Below are positions 1 through 5,065 of a stretch of DNA of 8,755 bases, in pieces. The notes beneath the pieces are model-generated. The model saw only the letters and a list, made by a program, of their open reading frames with translations. It made no database searches and was not told where the DNA came from. Made by a program: the position numbers and the translations under genes. How positions within the stretch are numbered: position 1 is the first letter of the stretch; each line of letters begins with the position of its first letter. This stretch comes from Streptomyces violaceus (GTDB lineage Bacteria; Actinomycetota; Actinomycetes; Streptomycetales; Streptomycetaceae): NCBI GenBank assembly GCA_000715635.1, contig KL569113.1:40484-49238 (forward strand). Reading direction: 5' to 3'.

Positions 1-83
1 GTCTCCGGCTGCACCCTTTCGCTCACCCTGCGTTGCTGCGGATGGGGGCGCGCGTTGGAGGAGACCGATCGTGGGTTTCTCAT

Positions 84-120
84 CAGTAGCGCCAGTAGCG
101 CCAGTAGCGCCAGTAGCGCC
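84..120. repeat. 9-bp tandem repeat (CAGTAGCGC, four copies)
   Basis: Four back-to-back copies of CAGTAGCGC (84-92, 93-101, 102-110, 111-119), plus one further base of the unit. Because 9 is a multiple of 3, the array is open in some frames and reads as a Ser-Ser-Ala repeat. No ribosome binding site or codon bias supports a gene there. It lies about 155 bp upstream of the TetR start. Such short perfect arrays are prone to copy-number change by slippage. No function can be assigned from the sequence. Confidence 0.85.
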
Positions 121-133
121 CTACGGGGCGCGC

Positions 134-151
134 TTGTGAGCCAGGTCACAA
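134..151. promoter_or_regulatory. CRP-like palindrome TTGTGA-N6-TCACAA
   Basis: TTGTGAGCCAGGTCACAA is a perfect inverted repeat with 6-bp arms and a 6-bp spacer. The inner part, TGTGA-N6-TCACA, has the architecture of a CRP/FNR-superfamily site, and Streptomyces has a Crp protein that recognises GTG-N8-CAC type palindromes. It is followed by an A-rich run (151-160) and lies 125 bp upstream of the TetR start. Binding by Crp is inference. GntR-family sites with similar half-sites are an alternative. Confidence 0.5.
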
Positions 152-177
152 AGAAAAAAACCTGCTACGGGAAATAC

Positions 178-194
178 CGGGGACCCAGTCCCCG
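178..194. promoter_or_regulatory. Putative TetR operator, copy 1
   Basis: CGGGGACCCAGTCCCCG is a 17-bp palindrome with perfect 7-bp arms around a 3-bp centre (centre at 186). A second 17-bp palindrome with the same outer arms (CGGGGA...TCCCCG) lies at 218-234. The repeated architecture directly in front of a TetR-family gene suggests an operator for that regulator. A simple hairpin in the leader RNA is the alternative. Confidence 0.6.
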
Positions 195-217
195 TTTAGC
201 CATGTGTCAGAGCGAAA

Positions 218-234
218 CGGGGACGCGCTCCCCG
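218..234. promoter_or_regulatory. Putative TetR operator, copy 2
   Basis: CGGGGACGCGCTCCCCG has 6-bp perfect arms and a 5-bp centre (226). After two non-matching positions on each side the symmetry resumes as GCGA (212-215) and TCGC (237-240), giving an interrupted 29-bp palindrome. It is 40 bp centre-to-centre from copy 1, close to four helical turns, so two repressor dimers would sit on the same DNA face. It ends 41 bp before the chosen GTG start of the TetR gene. Confidence 0.6.
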
Positions 235-275
235 GATCGCAAACACCGCACACCTCACCCGTCCAGGAGCACACC

Positions 276-920
276 GTGCAGACCGCCACCCCCGAACAGC
301 GCAAGGCGCCCCGGCCTCGCGCCGACGCCCTGCGCAACCGGGAGCGGATCGTCACCGCCGCCCGGGAGATGTTCGTCGAGCACGGCCCCGAGGTGCCGCT
401 CGACGAGATCGCCCGCCGGGCCGGCGTGGGCAACGCCACGGTGTACCGCAACTTCCCGGACCGCGACGCGCTGGTCCGCGAGGTCGTCTGCTCCGTCATG
501 GACCGTACGGCCGCCGCGGCCGAGCTCGCCCTCGCCGAGACCGGCGACGCGTTCGAGGCGCTGGAGCGCTTCGTGCACGCCGCCGCCGACGAGCGGATCA
601 GCGCGCTGTGCCCGATGGTCTCCAGCACGTTCGACAAGCACCACCCGGATCTGGAAGCCGCGCGCGAACGGGTCGAGAGCCAGGTCGCCGAGGTCATGGA
701 CCGTGCCCGTGCTGCCGGGCAGCTCCGCTCCGACGTGGATGTCGGAGACGTCATGATCGCCGTGGCCCAGCTCAGCCGGCCCCCGGCCGGGACGGACTGC
801 TTCCGTGCCGACCGCTTCGTCCACCGCCATCTTCAGCTGTTCCTGGACGGGCTGCGGGCTCCCGCTCGCTCCGTTCTGCCGGGCACGGCCGTGACTCTGG
901 AGGATCTGCGCCAGCCCTGA
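276..920 (+). CDS. TetR-family transcriptional regulator
   Basis: A 214-residue TetR-type repressor, a typical length for the family. I chose the GTG start because CCAGGAG lies 6 bp before it; an in-frame ATG at 204 lacks a ribosome binding site and would read through the palindromes. The N-terminal DNA-binding domain spans about residues 19-66. Its helix-turn-helix is at about 41-60, ending in the family hallmark NATVYRNFPDRDALV. The C-terminal helical part (about 75-210) is the ligand-binding and dimer domain; its ligand is unknown. It lies directly upstream of an MFS drug exporter on the same strand. This suggests a local repressor of its own gene and of the exporter, relieved when the exporter's substrate binds. 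Two matching 17-bp palindromes upstream fit autoregulation. No terminator is seen between it and the exporter. The family is certain; the target and ligand are inferred. Confidence 0.93.
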   Translation: MQTATPEQRKAPRPRADALRNRERIVTAAREMFVEHGPEVPLDEIARRAGVGNATVYRNFPDRDALVREVVCSVMDRTAAAAELALAETGDAFEALERFVHAAADERISALCPMVSSTFDKHHPDLEAARERVESQVAEVMDRARAAGQLRSDVDVGDVMIAVAQLSRPPAGTDCFRADRFVHRHLQLFLDGLRAPARSVLPGTAVTLEDLRQP

Positions 921-945
921 CCGATTAGTTCAGCGCGTCCCATCC

Positions 946-1096
946 GTCTGAAGCCAGTACGTCCCGTCTGAAGCCAAGACACCGCGTCCGAAGCCGAGAC
1001 ACCGTCCGAGGTCGAGACACCGAGGTCGAGACACCGAGGTCGAGACATCGAAGTCGAGACACGGTCCGAGGCCAAGACACCGTCCGAAGCCAAGAC
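946..1096. repeat. Degenerate tandem repeat array, nine copies
   Basis: This array fills most of the 260-bp gap between the TetR and MFS genes. Consensus GTCCGARGYCRAGACACC. Copies at 946-960 (truncated), 966-983, 986-1003, 1004-1021, 1022-1035, 1036-1049, 1050-1062, 1064-1081 and 1082-1096. Units 5-7 lack the leading GTCC, giving a 14-bp period inside an 18-bp array. Many units begin GTC and end GAC, so each is also weakly palindromic. Reading frames through it on the minus strand are low-complexity shadows. It could be a multi-site regulator platform for the exporter promoter or simply expanded repeat DNA. I could not locate a convincing MFS promoter in it. Confidence 0.85.
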
Positions 1097-1180
1097 GACA
1101 GTCCCTGCGGCCGTCCCCGTAGACGATCCGCTGTCTCTCGACATCTCTTTCCGTCACGAAGTCCCGAAGTGGGTACACCC

Positions 1181-2728
1181 ATGTCTGAAACAGCCTCAAA
1201 GGCACTCGGCACTCCGGCCGCCGCGCCGGACGCCGGCCGCTGGAAAGCGCTCGTCTTCATCGCGCTCGCCCAGCTGATGGTCGTCCTGGACGCCACCATC
1301 GTGAACATCGCCCTGCCCTCCGCCCAGCAGGACCTGGGCATCTCCGACGGCAACCGGCAGTGGGTCGTCACGGCCTACGCTCTCGCCTTCGGCGGTCTGC
1401 TGCTGTTCGGCGGCCGGATAGCCGACCTGTGGGGCCGCAAGAAGGCCTTCGTCGTCGGACTGGCCGGCTTCGCCGCGGCCTCCGCGCTCGGCGGCGCGGC
1501 CACGAACGAGGCGATGATGTTCGGCGCCCGCGCTCTCCAGGGCGTCTTCGGAGCCCTGCTCGCGCCCGCCGCGCTCTCCCTGCTCGCGGTGATGTTCACC
1601 GACGCCAAGGAGCGCGCCAAGGCGTTCGGCATCTACGGCGCGATCGCCGGTGGCGGCGGTGCCGTCGGTCTGATCCTGGGCGGCTTCCTCACCGAGTACC
1701 TGGACTGGCGCTGGACGTTCTTCGTGAACATCCCGTTCGCCATCGTCGCCGCGGCCGGTGCGTACTTCGTCATCCGTGAGCCGGAGGGCGGCCGCAACCG
1801 CTCCCCGCTCGACATCCCCGGCGTGATCCTGTCCACCCTCGGCCTGGTCGCCCTGGTCTACGGCTTCACCCGTGCCGAGTCCGAGGGCTGGAGCGACTCC
1901 GTGACCGTCGGCATGTTCGTCGGCTCGGCCGTGCTGCTGCTGGCCTTCGTGCTCGTCGAGTCCAGGGTCAAGGCTCCGCTGCTGCCGCTGCGGGTGGTCA
2001 CCGAGCGCAACCGCGGTGGCATCTACCTCTCCCTCGGACTCGCGATCATCGCGATGTTCGGCCTGTTCCTCTTCCTGACCTACTACCTGCAGATCGTGAA
2101 GGGGTACTCGCCGGTCAAGACCGGATTCGCCTTCCTGCCGATGATCGCGGGCATGATCACGGGCTCGACCCAGATCGGCACCCGCCTGATGACCCGGGTC
2201 GCGCCGCGCCTGCTGATGGGCCCCGGCTTCCTGGTCGCCGCGCTCGGCATGCTGCTGCTGACCCAGCTGGAGATCGGCTCCTCGTACGCGGCCCTGCTGC
2301 TGCCGGCGATGCTGCTGCTCGGGCTCGGCATGGGTACGGCGTTCATGCCGGCCATGTCCCTGGCCACCCAGGGTGTCGAGCCCCGGGACTCCGGTGTCGC
2401 CTCCGCGATGGTCAACACCTCGCAGCAGGTGGGCGGCGCCATCGGTACCGCCCTGCTGAACACCATCGCCGCCTCGGCGACGACGTCGTACATCGCCGAC
2501 CACATCGTGGGGGCGACCAGCCGGTCCCAGCAGCAGCTGGTCCAGCTGGAGGGCATGGTGCGCGGCTACACGAGCGCCATCTGGTTCGCCGTCGGCATCC
2601 TCGTCGTGGCCGCCGCGATCGCCCTGACCTTCGTCAACGCCGGCCGGCCCGGCAGCTCCACGGTGACCGGCTCCGGCGCGGACGCGGACGCGGCGGACGA
2701 CGTGCAGATCCCGGTCGTCGCCCACTGA
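1181..2728 (+). CDS. MFS multidrug efflux transporter, DHA2 (EmrB/QacA) type
   Basis: A 515-residue integral membrane protein with the length and hydrophobic pattern of a 14-segment proton:drug antiporter in the DHA2 group. Visible motifs are LDATIVNIALP at about 36-46 (motif D1 of TM1), GGRIADLWGRKK at about 77-88 (motif A, loop 2-3), and a glycine-rich GAIAGGGGAVGLILGG segment in TM5. The TM5 segment is a motif C variant in which the usual GP is AV. It is followed by LDWRWTFFVNIP, typical of the subfamily. The C-terminal tail is short, acidic and Ala/Asp-rich. ATG 1181 is preferred with GAAGTGGG upstream; an in-frame GTG at 1169 would add only four residues. It probably exports a toxic compound or secondary metabolite, under control of the upstream TetR. 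The substrate cannot be read from the sequence. Homologues sit beside hrdD in other Streptomyces (from memory). Confidence 0.95.
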   Translation: MSETASKALGTPAAAPDAGRWKALVFIALAQLMVVLDATIVNIALPSAQQDLGISDGNRQWVVTAYALAFGGLLLFGGRIADLWGRKKAFVVGLAGFAAASALGGAATNEAMMFGARALQGVFGALLAPAALSLLAVMFTDAKERAKAFGIYGAIAGGGGAVGLILGGFLTEYLDWRWTFFVNIPFAIVAAAGAYFVIREPEGGRNRSPLDIPGVILSTLGLVALVYGFTRAESEGWSDSVTVGMFVGSAVLLLAFVLVESRVKAPLLPLRVVTERNRGGIYLSLGLAIIAMFGLFLFLTYYLQIVKGYSPVKTGFAFLPMIAGMITGSTQIGTRLMTRVAPRLLMGPGFLVAALGMLLLTQLEIGSSYAALLLPAMLLLGLGMGTAFMPAMSLATQGVEPRDSGVASAMVNTSQQVGGAIGTALLNTIAASATTSYIADHIVGATSRSQQQLVQLEGMVRGYTSAIWFAVGILVVAAAIALTFVNAGRPGSSTVTGSGADADAADDVQIPVVAH

Positions 2729-2752
2729 CGGCGGCCCCCGGAAAACCCCATC

Positions 2753-2772
2753 GGGGCTACCTGTAAAGCCCC
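2753..2772 (+). terminator. Short hairpin after the MFS gene
   Basis: GGGGCT (2753-2758) pairs with AGCCCC (2767-2772) across an 8-nt loop, starting 25 bp after the exporter stop codon. The stem is only 6 bp and there is no T tract, as is common in actinobacteria. It is a modest terminator candidate. Its right arm is also the first unit of the AGCCCCAG repeat. Confidence 0.4.
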
Positions 2773-2798
2773 AGAGCCCCAGAGCCCCAAAGCCCCTT
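2767..2798 (-). repeat. 8-bp C-rich tandem repeat; G-quadruplex motif on minus strand
   Basis: Four exact-period units: AGCCCCAG, AGCCCCAG, AGCCCCAA, AGCCCCTT. On the minus strand this gives four GGGG runs (2796-2793, 2788-2785, 2780-2777, 2772-2769) separated by 4-nt loops CTTT, CTCT, CTCT. That is a textbook four-tetrad G-quadruplex motif. It lies between the convergent MFS and MarR genes and would form in RNA read through from the MarR side. A role in blocking convergent transcription is inference. Confidence 0.7.
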
Positions 2799-2849
2799 CG
2801 GGCCACCCGTAGGCACGAGGAAGGGGACGCCTCGTACCTATGGATTCCA

Positions 2850-2885
2850 GGACCTGCCCCGGCTCAGCGGAGCCAGGGCAGGTCC
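2850..2885 (-). terminator. Strong hairpin overlapping the MarR stop codon
   Basis: Arms 2850-2865 and 2870-2885 form a 16-bp stem with a 4-nt loop. The only imperfect pair (2858-2860 region against 2875) is a G-U wobble in minus-strand RNA but C-A in plus-strand RNA, so it favours the MarR transcript. The stem contains the MarR stop codon (2864-2866) and its last codons. This gives an intrinsic terminator built into the 3' end of the gene. A weaker hairpin (ACGAGG 2815-2820 with CCTCGT 2830-2835) follows downstream on the minus strand. Confidence 0.65.
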
Positions 2886-3397
2886 GCACCCGCTTCGGTC
2901 GGCTGAAGTCCCTCGGCGACGATCCTCATGATCTCGCCGAGGGACTTCTGCTGTTCTGGGGAGAGCCGGTCGAAGACCGCCTGCCGTACGGCCTCCACAT
3001 GACCCGGGGCGGTCTGCCGCAGCACCTCGTAGCCCTCCTCCGTGAGCACGGCGAACTGGCCCCGCTTGTCGTCGGGGCAGTCCTCGCGGCGCACCCAGCC
3101 GTTCTTCTCCAGACGCGCGATGGCGTGCGAGAGGCGGGAGCGGGTGATCTTCGCCAGCATGGCGAGCTCGGTCATCCGCAGTTGCCGCCGGGGCGCCTCG
3201 GCGAGCTTGACCAGAAGGCCGTAGTAGACGTGCGGCATGCCCGCGTCGCGCTGGAGCTGACGGTCGAGATGGTCGTCGAGGAGGGTGACGCCCTCCATGA
3301 ACGAGCGCCAGACGCGCTGCTCCTCGTCGGTGAGCCAGCGCGGTTCGTGGGGCTCCTGGCCTGGGCCCGGTGTCGATGCGGATGCGGGTGCCTTCAT
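2864..3397 (-). CDS. MarR-family transcriptional regulator
   Basis: A 177-residue winged-helix protein. The frame is open further upstream, but the ATG at 3397 is the start that leaves room for the divergent promoter, and the family sequence begins shortly after it. The N-terminal 20 residues are Pro/Gly-rich and disordered-looking. Dimerisation helices surround about residues 21-58. The HTH includes RMTELAMLAKITRSRLSHAI (about 74-93), and the wing carries the family DxR signature (PDDKRGQFAVLTEEG, about 108-122). A single Cys at about 107 lies at the wing, where some MarR proteins sense oxidants; that reading is speculative. It is divergent from the extradiol dioxygenase gene with an 88-bp shared intergenic region, the classic arrangement for a MarR repressor controlling an aromatic-degradation or detoxification gene and itself. 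The ligand is unknown. Confidence 0.94.
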   Translation of the reverse strand: MKAPASASTPGPGQEPHEPRWLTDEEQRVWRSFMEGVTLLDDHLDRQLQRDAGMPHVYYGLLVKLAEAPRRQLRMTELAMLAKITRSRLSHAIARLEKNGWVRREDCPDDKRGQFAVLTEEGYEVLRQTAPGHVEAVRQAVFDRLSPEQQKSLGEIMRIVAEGLQPTEAGADLPWLR

Positions 3398-3422
3398 GTG
3401 TTCCACTCTACGTGGACCCTTC

Positions 3423-3451
3423 TTGAAGATTAAACAAATGGCCCGTACAGT
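3423..3451 (+). promoter_or_regulatory. Dioxygenase promoter with candidate MarR operator
   Basis: TTGAAG (3423-3428), 17 bp, TACAGT (3446-3451) is a good match to a primary-sigma (HrdB-type) promoter. It would start transcription near 3458, about 28 bp before the dioxygenase ATG. The spacer start is unusually A/T-rich for this genome. The stretch TTGAAGATTAAACAA (3423-3437) has TTG/CAA ends in the style of MarR-type sites. On the minus strand the same DNA offers TAATCT as a -10 for the MarR gene. A regulator bound here would block both promoters. The promoter is fairly secure; the operator is inference. Confidence 0.65.
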
Positions 3452-3485
3452 TTTGTCAGGGAACCATTCTGGAGGGAGTCGCAGC

Positions 3486-4271
3486 ATGTCCGCCGCCACC
3501 CAGGAGCGCATGCCCGCTCTGTACCTCAGCCACGGCGCCCCGCCGCTGGCGGACGACCCGGTCTGGCCCGGTGAGCTGGCCGCCTGGTCCGCCGGACTGC
3601 CGCGCCCCAAGGCGATCCTGATGGTCTCCGCCCACTGGGAGGAGGCCCCGCTCGCCCTCGGCGCCACCGAGACCGTCCCCCTCGTCTACGACTTCTGGGG
3701 CTTCCCCGAGCACTACTACCGGGTGAGGTACGAGGCTCCCGGCGCACCGGAGCTCGCCGAGTCGGTACGGAAGCTGCTGCGCGCCCCCGGTACGCCCGTC
3801 CAGGACGTCCCCGACCGCGGCCTCGACCACGGCGCGTACGTCCCGCTGGTCGAGATGTACCCGGAGGCCGACATTCCCGTCCTGCAGGTCTCCATGCCGA
3901 CCCTCGACCCGGCCGGGCTCATGGAGATCGGCCGCAAGCTCGCCCCCCTGCGGGACGAGGGCGTGCTGATCGTCGGCTCCGGCTTCTTCACGCACAACCT
4001 GGCCGCGCTCCGGCAGGGCGGCATCCCCGGCTGGTCGGCGGAGTTCGACGACTGGGGCCGGCGGGCGCTGGAGGCGCGGGACGTGGACTCCCTGCTGGAC
4101 TTCACCCGTACGTCGCCCGCGGGGCAGCTCGCCCACCCGCGCACCGAGCACTTCGCCCCGTTGTTCGTGACCATGGGCGCCGCCGACGCGGCCGGTGAGC
4201 TGGACCTGCAGAAGTCGGTGATCGACGGGTTCTGGATGGGGCTGGCCAAGCGGTCGGTCCAGTTCGGCTGA
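3486..4271 (+). CDS. DODA/LigB-type extradiol ring-cleavage dioxygenase (YgiD-like)
   Basis: A 261-residue class III (LigB superfamily) extradiol dioxygenase of the 4,5-DOPA-dioxygenase/YgiD group, a usual length for this small single-subunit branch. Family motifs in order: LSHGAPP (His16), VSAHWE (His50), YDFWGFPEHYY (about 68-78), GLDHGAYVPL (His115), GSGFFTHNL (His170) and AHPRTEHFAPL (His217, His222). His16, His50 and His170 are the expected metal ligands, and His115 the likely acid/base residue. The enzyme would open a catechol-type ring with O2 in the cytoplasm, but the substrate is not known for bacterial members in this context. The start is ATG 3486 with GGAGGG 9 bp upstream. It is divergent from a MarR regulator and convergent with the acetyltransferase. 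Detoxification of a catechol or quinone, or tailoring of an aromatic metabolite, is inference. Confidence 0.92.
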   Translation: MSAATQERMPALYLSHGAPPLADDPVWPGELAAWSAGLPRPKAILMVSAHWEEAPLALGATETVPLVYDFWGFPEHYYRVRYEAPGAPELAESVRKLLRAPGTPVQDVPDRGLDHGAYVPLVEMYPEADIPVLQVSMPTLDPAGLMEIGRKLAPLRDEGVLIVGSGFFTHNLAALRQGGIPGWSAEFDDWGRRALEARDVDSLLDFTRTSPAGQLAHPRTEHFAPLFVTMGAADAAGELDLQKSVIDGFWMGLAKRSVQFG

Positions 4272-4288
4272 AATCGACTACGAGGGAG

Positions 4289-4328
4289 CCCGGGGTCCGC
4301 CTCAAGGAGCACGGGGCCGCTCCCCGGG
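4289..4328 (+). terminator. Hairpin after the dioxygenase gene
   Basis: CCCGGGG (4289-4295) pairs with CCCCGGG (4322-4328) across a 26-nt loop. A nested alternative, CGGGG/CCCCG (4312-4316 with 4322-4326), uses a 5-nt loop. It starts 17 bp after the dioxygenase stop and lies between two convergent genes, so it may serve both. No T tract is present. Confidence 0.45.
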
Positions 4329-4359
4329 TGTCACAGGGGTCCGCTCCCGGGTGTCACAG
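4317..4359. repeat. 24-bp-period direct repeat spanning the acetyltransferase stop
   Basis: The sequence from 4317 to 4336 recurs at 4341-4359 with a single missing C. Each copy reads CCGCTCCC(C)GGGTGTCACAG. The second copy contains the acetyltransferase stop codon (4354-4356), and the first copy carries a duplicate of it downstream. It looks like a local tandem duplication of the gene's extreme 3' end. Confidence 0.8.
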
Positions 4360-4872
4360 CGGCTTCTCGTACCAGGCCACGTCCCAGTAGCGGCCGAACT
4401 TGCGGCCGACCTCCCGGTACGTTCCGACGTACTGGAAGCCGAAACGCTCGTGCAGCCGGCCGGACGCCTCGTTCGGCTGGGTGATGCCGGCGTAGGCGCG
4501 GCGCAGGTCCTCACCGGACAGGGCTTCGAAGAGGGCCTCGTACAGCAGGGTGCCGATACCGAGGCGGCCGGCGTGCGGCGCGACATACACGGTCGTCTCC
4601 ACCGAGGTTGCATAAGCGGGCTTCTGCCGGAAAGGGCTTGAGGTGGCGTAGCCCAGAATTTCCTGTGAGTTGGTGCCCGTGGCAACCATCAGGCGATGCG
4701 GGCCGTCTACTGGATGGGAGAGCAGCCAAGGGCGGCGCTCTTCCGGAGTGAAGATCGCGGTATCGAATGTGATCGCCGTCTCACGTATGTAGTGGTTGTA
4801 GAGGGCTGTGAGAGCTTCGAGGTCGGCCTCGACTCCTGGCCTGACCTGCACCTCTGTACGTTCCGACGGCAT
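4354..4872 (-). CDS. GNAT acetyltransferase, phosphinothricin (bar/pat) type
   Basis: A 172-residue GNAT-fold N-acetyltransferase of the phosphinothricin acetyltransferase family. It has the N-terminal VRPGVEADLEALTALYNHYI, then VETTVYV (about 91-97) with Glu92 as the likely base. The acetyl-CoA P-loop GRLGIG follows at about 102-107. The C-terminal signature NEASGRLHERFGFQYVGTYREVGRKFGRYWDVAWYEK is nearly diagnostic for the PAT group (only partly quoted here: key residues GRKFGRYWDV). The start ATG has AAGGAGG 4 bp upstream. It would transfer acetyl from acetyl-CoA to the amino group of phosphinothricin or a related amino-acid analogue in the cytosol. Relatives also act on methionine sulfoximine or sulfone, so the natural substrate is uncertain. 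It is divergent from hrdD. From memory, a bialaphos-resistance gene of this kind lies beside hrdD in S. coelicolor, so this is a housekeeping locus rather than part of a bialaphos cluster. Confidence 0.92.
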   Translation of the reverse strand: MPSERTEVQVRPGVEADLEALTALYNHYIRETAITFDTAIFTPEERRPWLLSHPVDGPHRLMVATGTNSQEILGYATSSPFRQKPAYATSVETTVYVAPHAGRLGIGTLLYEALFEALSGEDLRRAYAGITQPNEASGRLHERFGFQYVGTYREVGRKFGRYWDVAWYEKPL

Positions 4873-4933
4873 CGTGCCTCCTTAGGTGGCCGGACAGGGT
4901 ACTGCATGATCAGGAAAATCGTGGGGCGGGTTG

Positions 4934-4959
4934 GGAATTCTGTCCTGATTCCAGTCGTT
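4934..4959 (+). promoter_or_regulatory. SigR-type promoter of hrdD (GGAAT-N18-GTT)
   Basis: GGGAAT (4933-4938), exactly 18 bp, then GTTG (4957-4960) matches the consensus of the thiol-oxidative-stress sigma factor SigR. hrdD is an established SigR target in S. coelicolor, which fits. Transcription would begin near 4965-4970, leaving a leader of about 100 nt before the hrdD start. The second hrdD promoter reported in S. coelicolor could not be placed confidently here. Confidence 0.88.
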
Positions 4960-5065
4960 GTTTCCATCGGATGCAGGGCACCCGAGGAGAGTCCGGAGAG
5001 TCCCGGAGACGGAGTCCAGCGTCCGAAGGACCGCCCGCTGACCTCACCATCGCAAGGGAGCACGC

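Noticed and set aside
204..275. ATG 204 as start of the first TetR protein
   Set aside because: No ribosome binding site, the frame starts inside the leader palindromes, and GTG 276 has AGGAG at good spacing.
55..756. Long plus-strand frame overlapping the leader and the TetR gene
   Set aside because: It starts at a TTG, runs through the 9-bp repeat and palindromes, and inside the TetR gene gives Arg/Pro/Ser-rich low-complexity protein, a shadow of the TetR frame.
946..1096. CRISPR array
   Set aside because: Units are adjacent without unique spacers, 14-18 bp and degenerate; no cas genes.
930..1371. Minus-strand frames across the repeat array with repeating LD/VSTS residues
   Set aside because: They only translate the DNA repeat, overlap the MFS start, and have no ribosome binding site.
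1196..2806. 536-codon minus-strand frame opposite the MFS gene
   Set aside because: Gly/Asp/Gln/His-rich low-complexity product typical of antisense frames in high-GC genes; the MFS motifs on the plus strand are unambiguous.
4354..4872. Part of a bialaphos/phosphinothricin biosynthetic cluster
   Set aside because: No biosynthetic genes nearby; the neighbours are the conserved hrdD set, where a PAT-like gene is expected.
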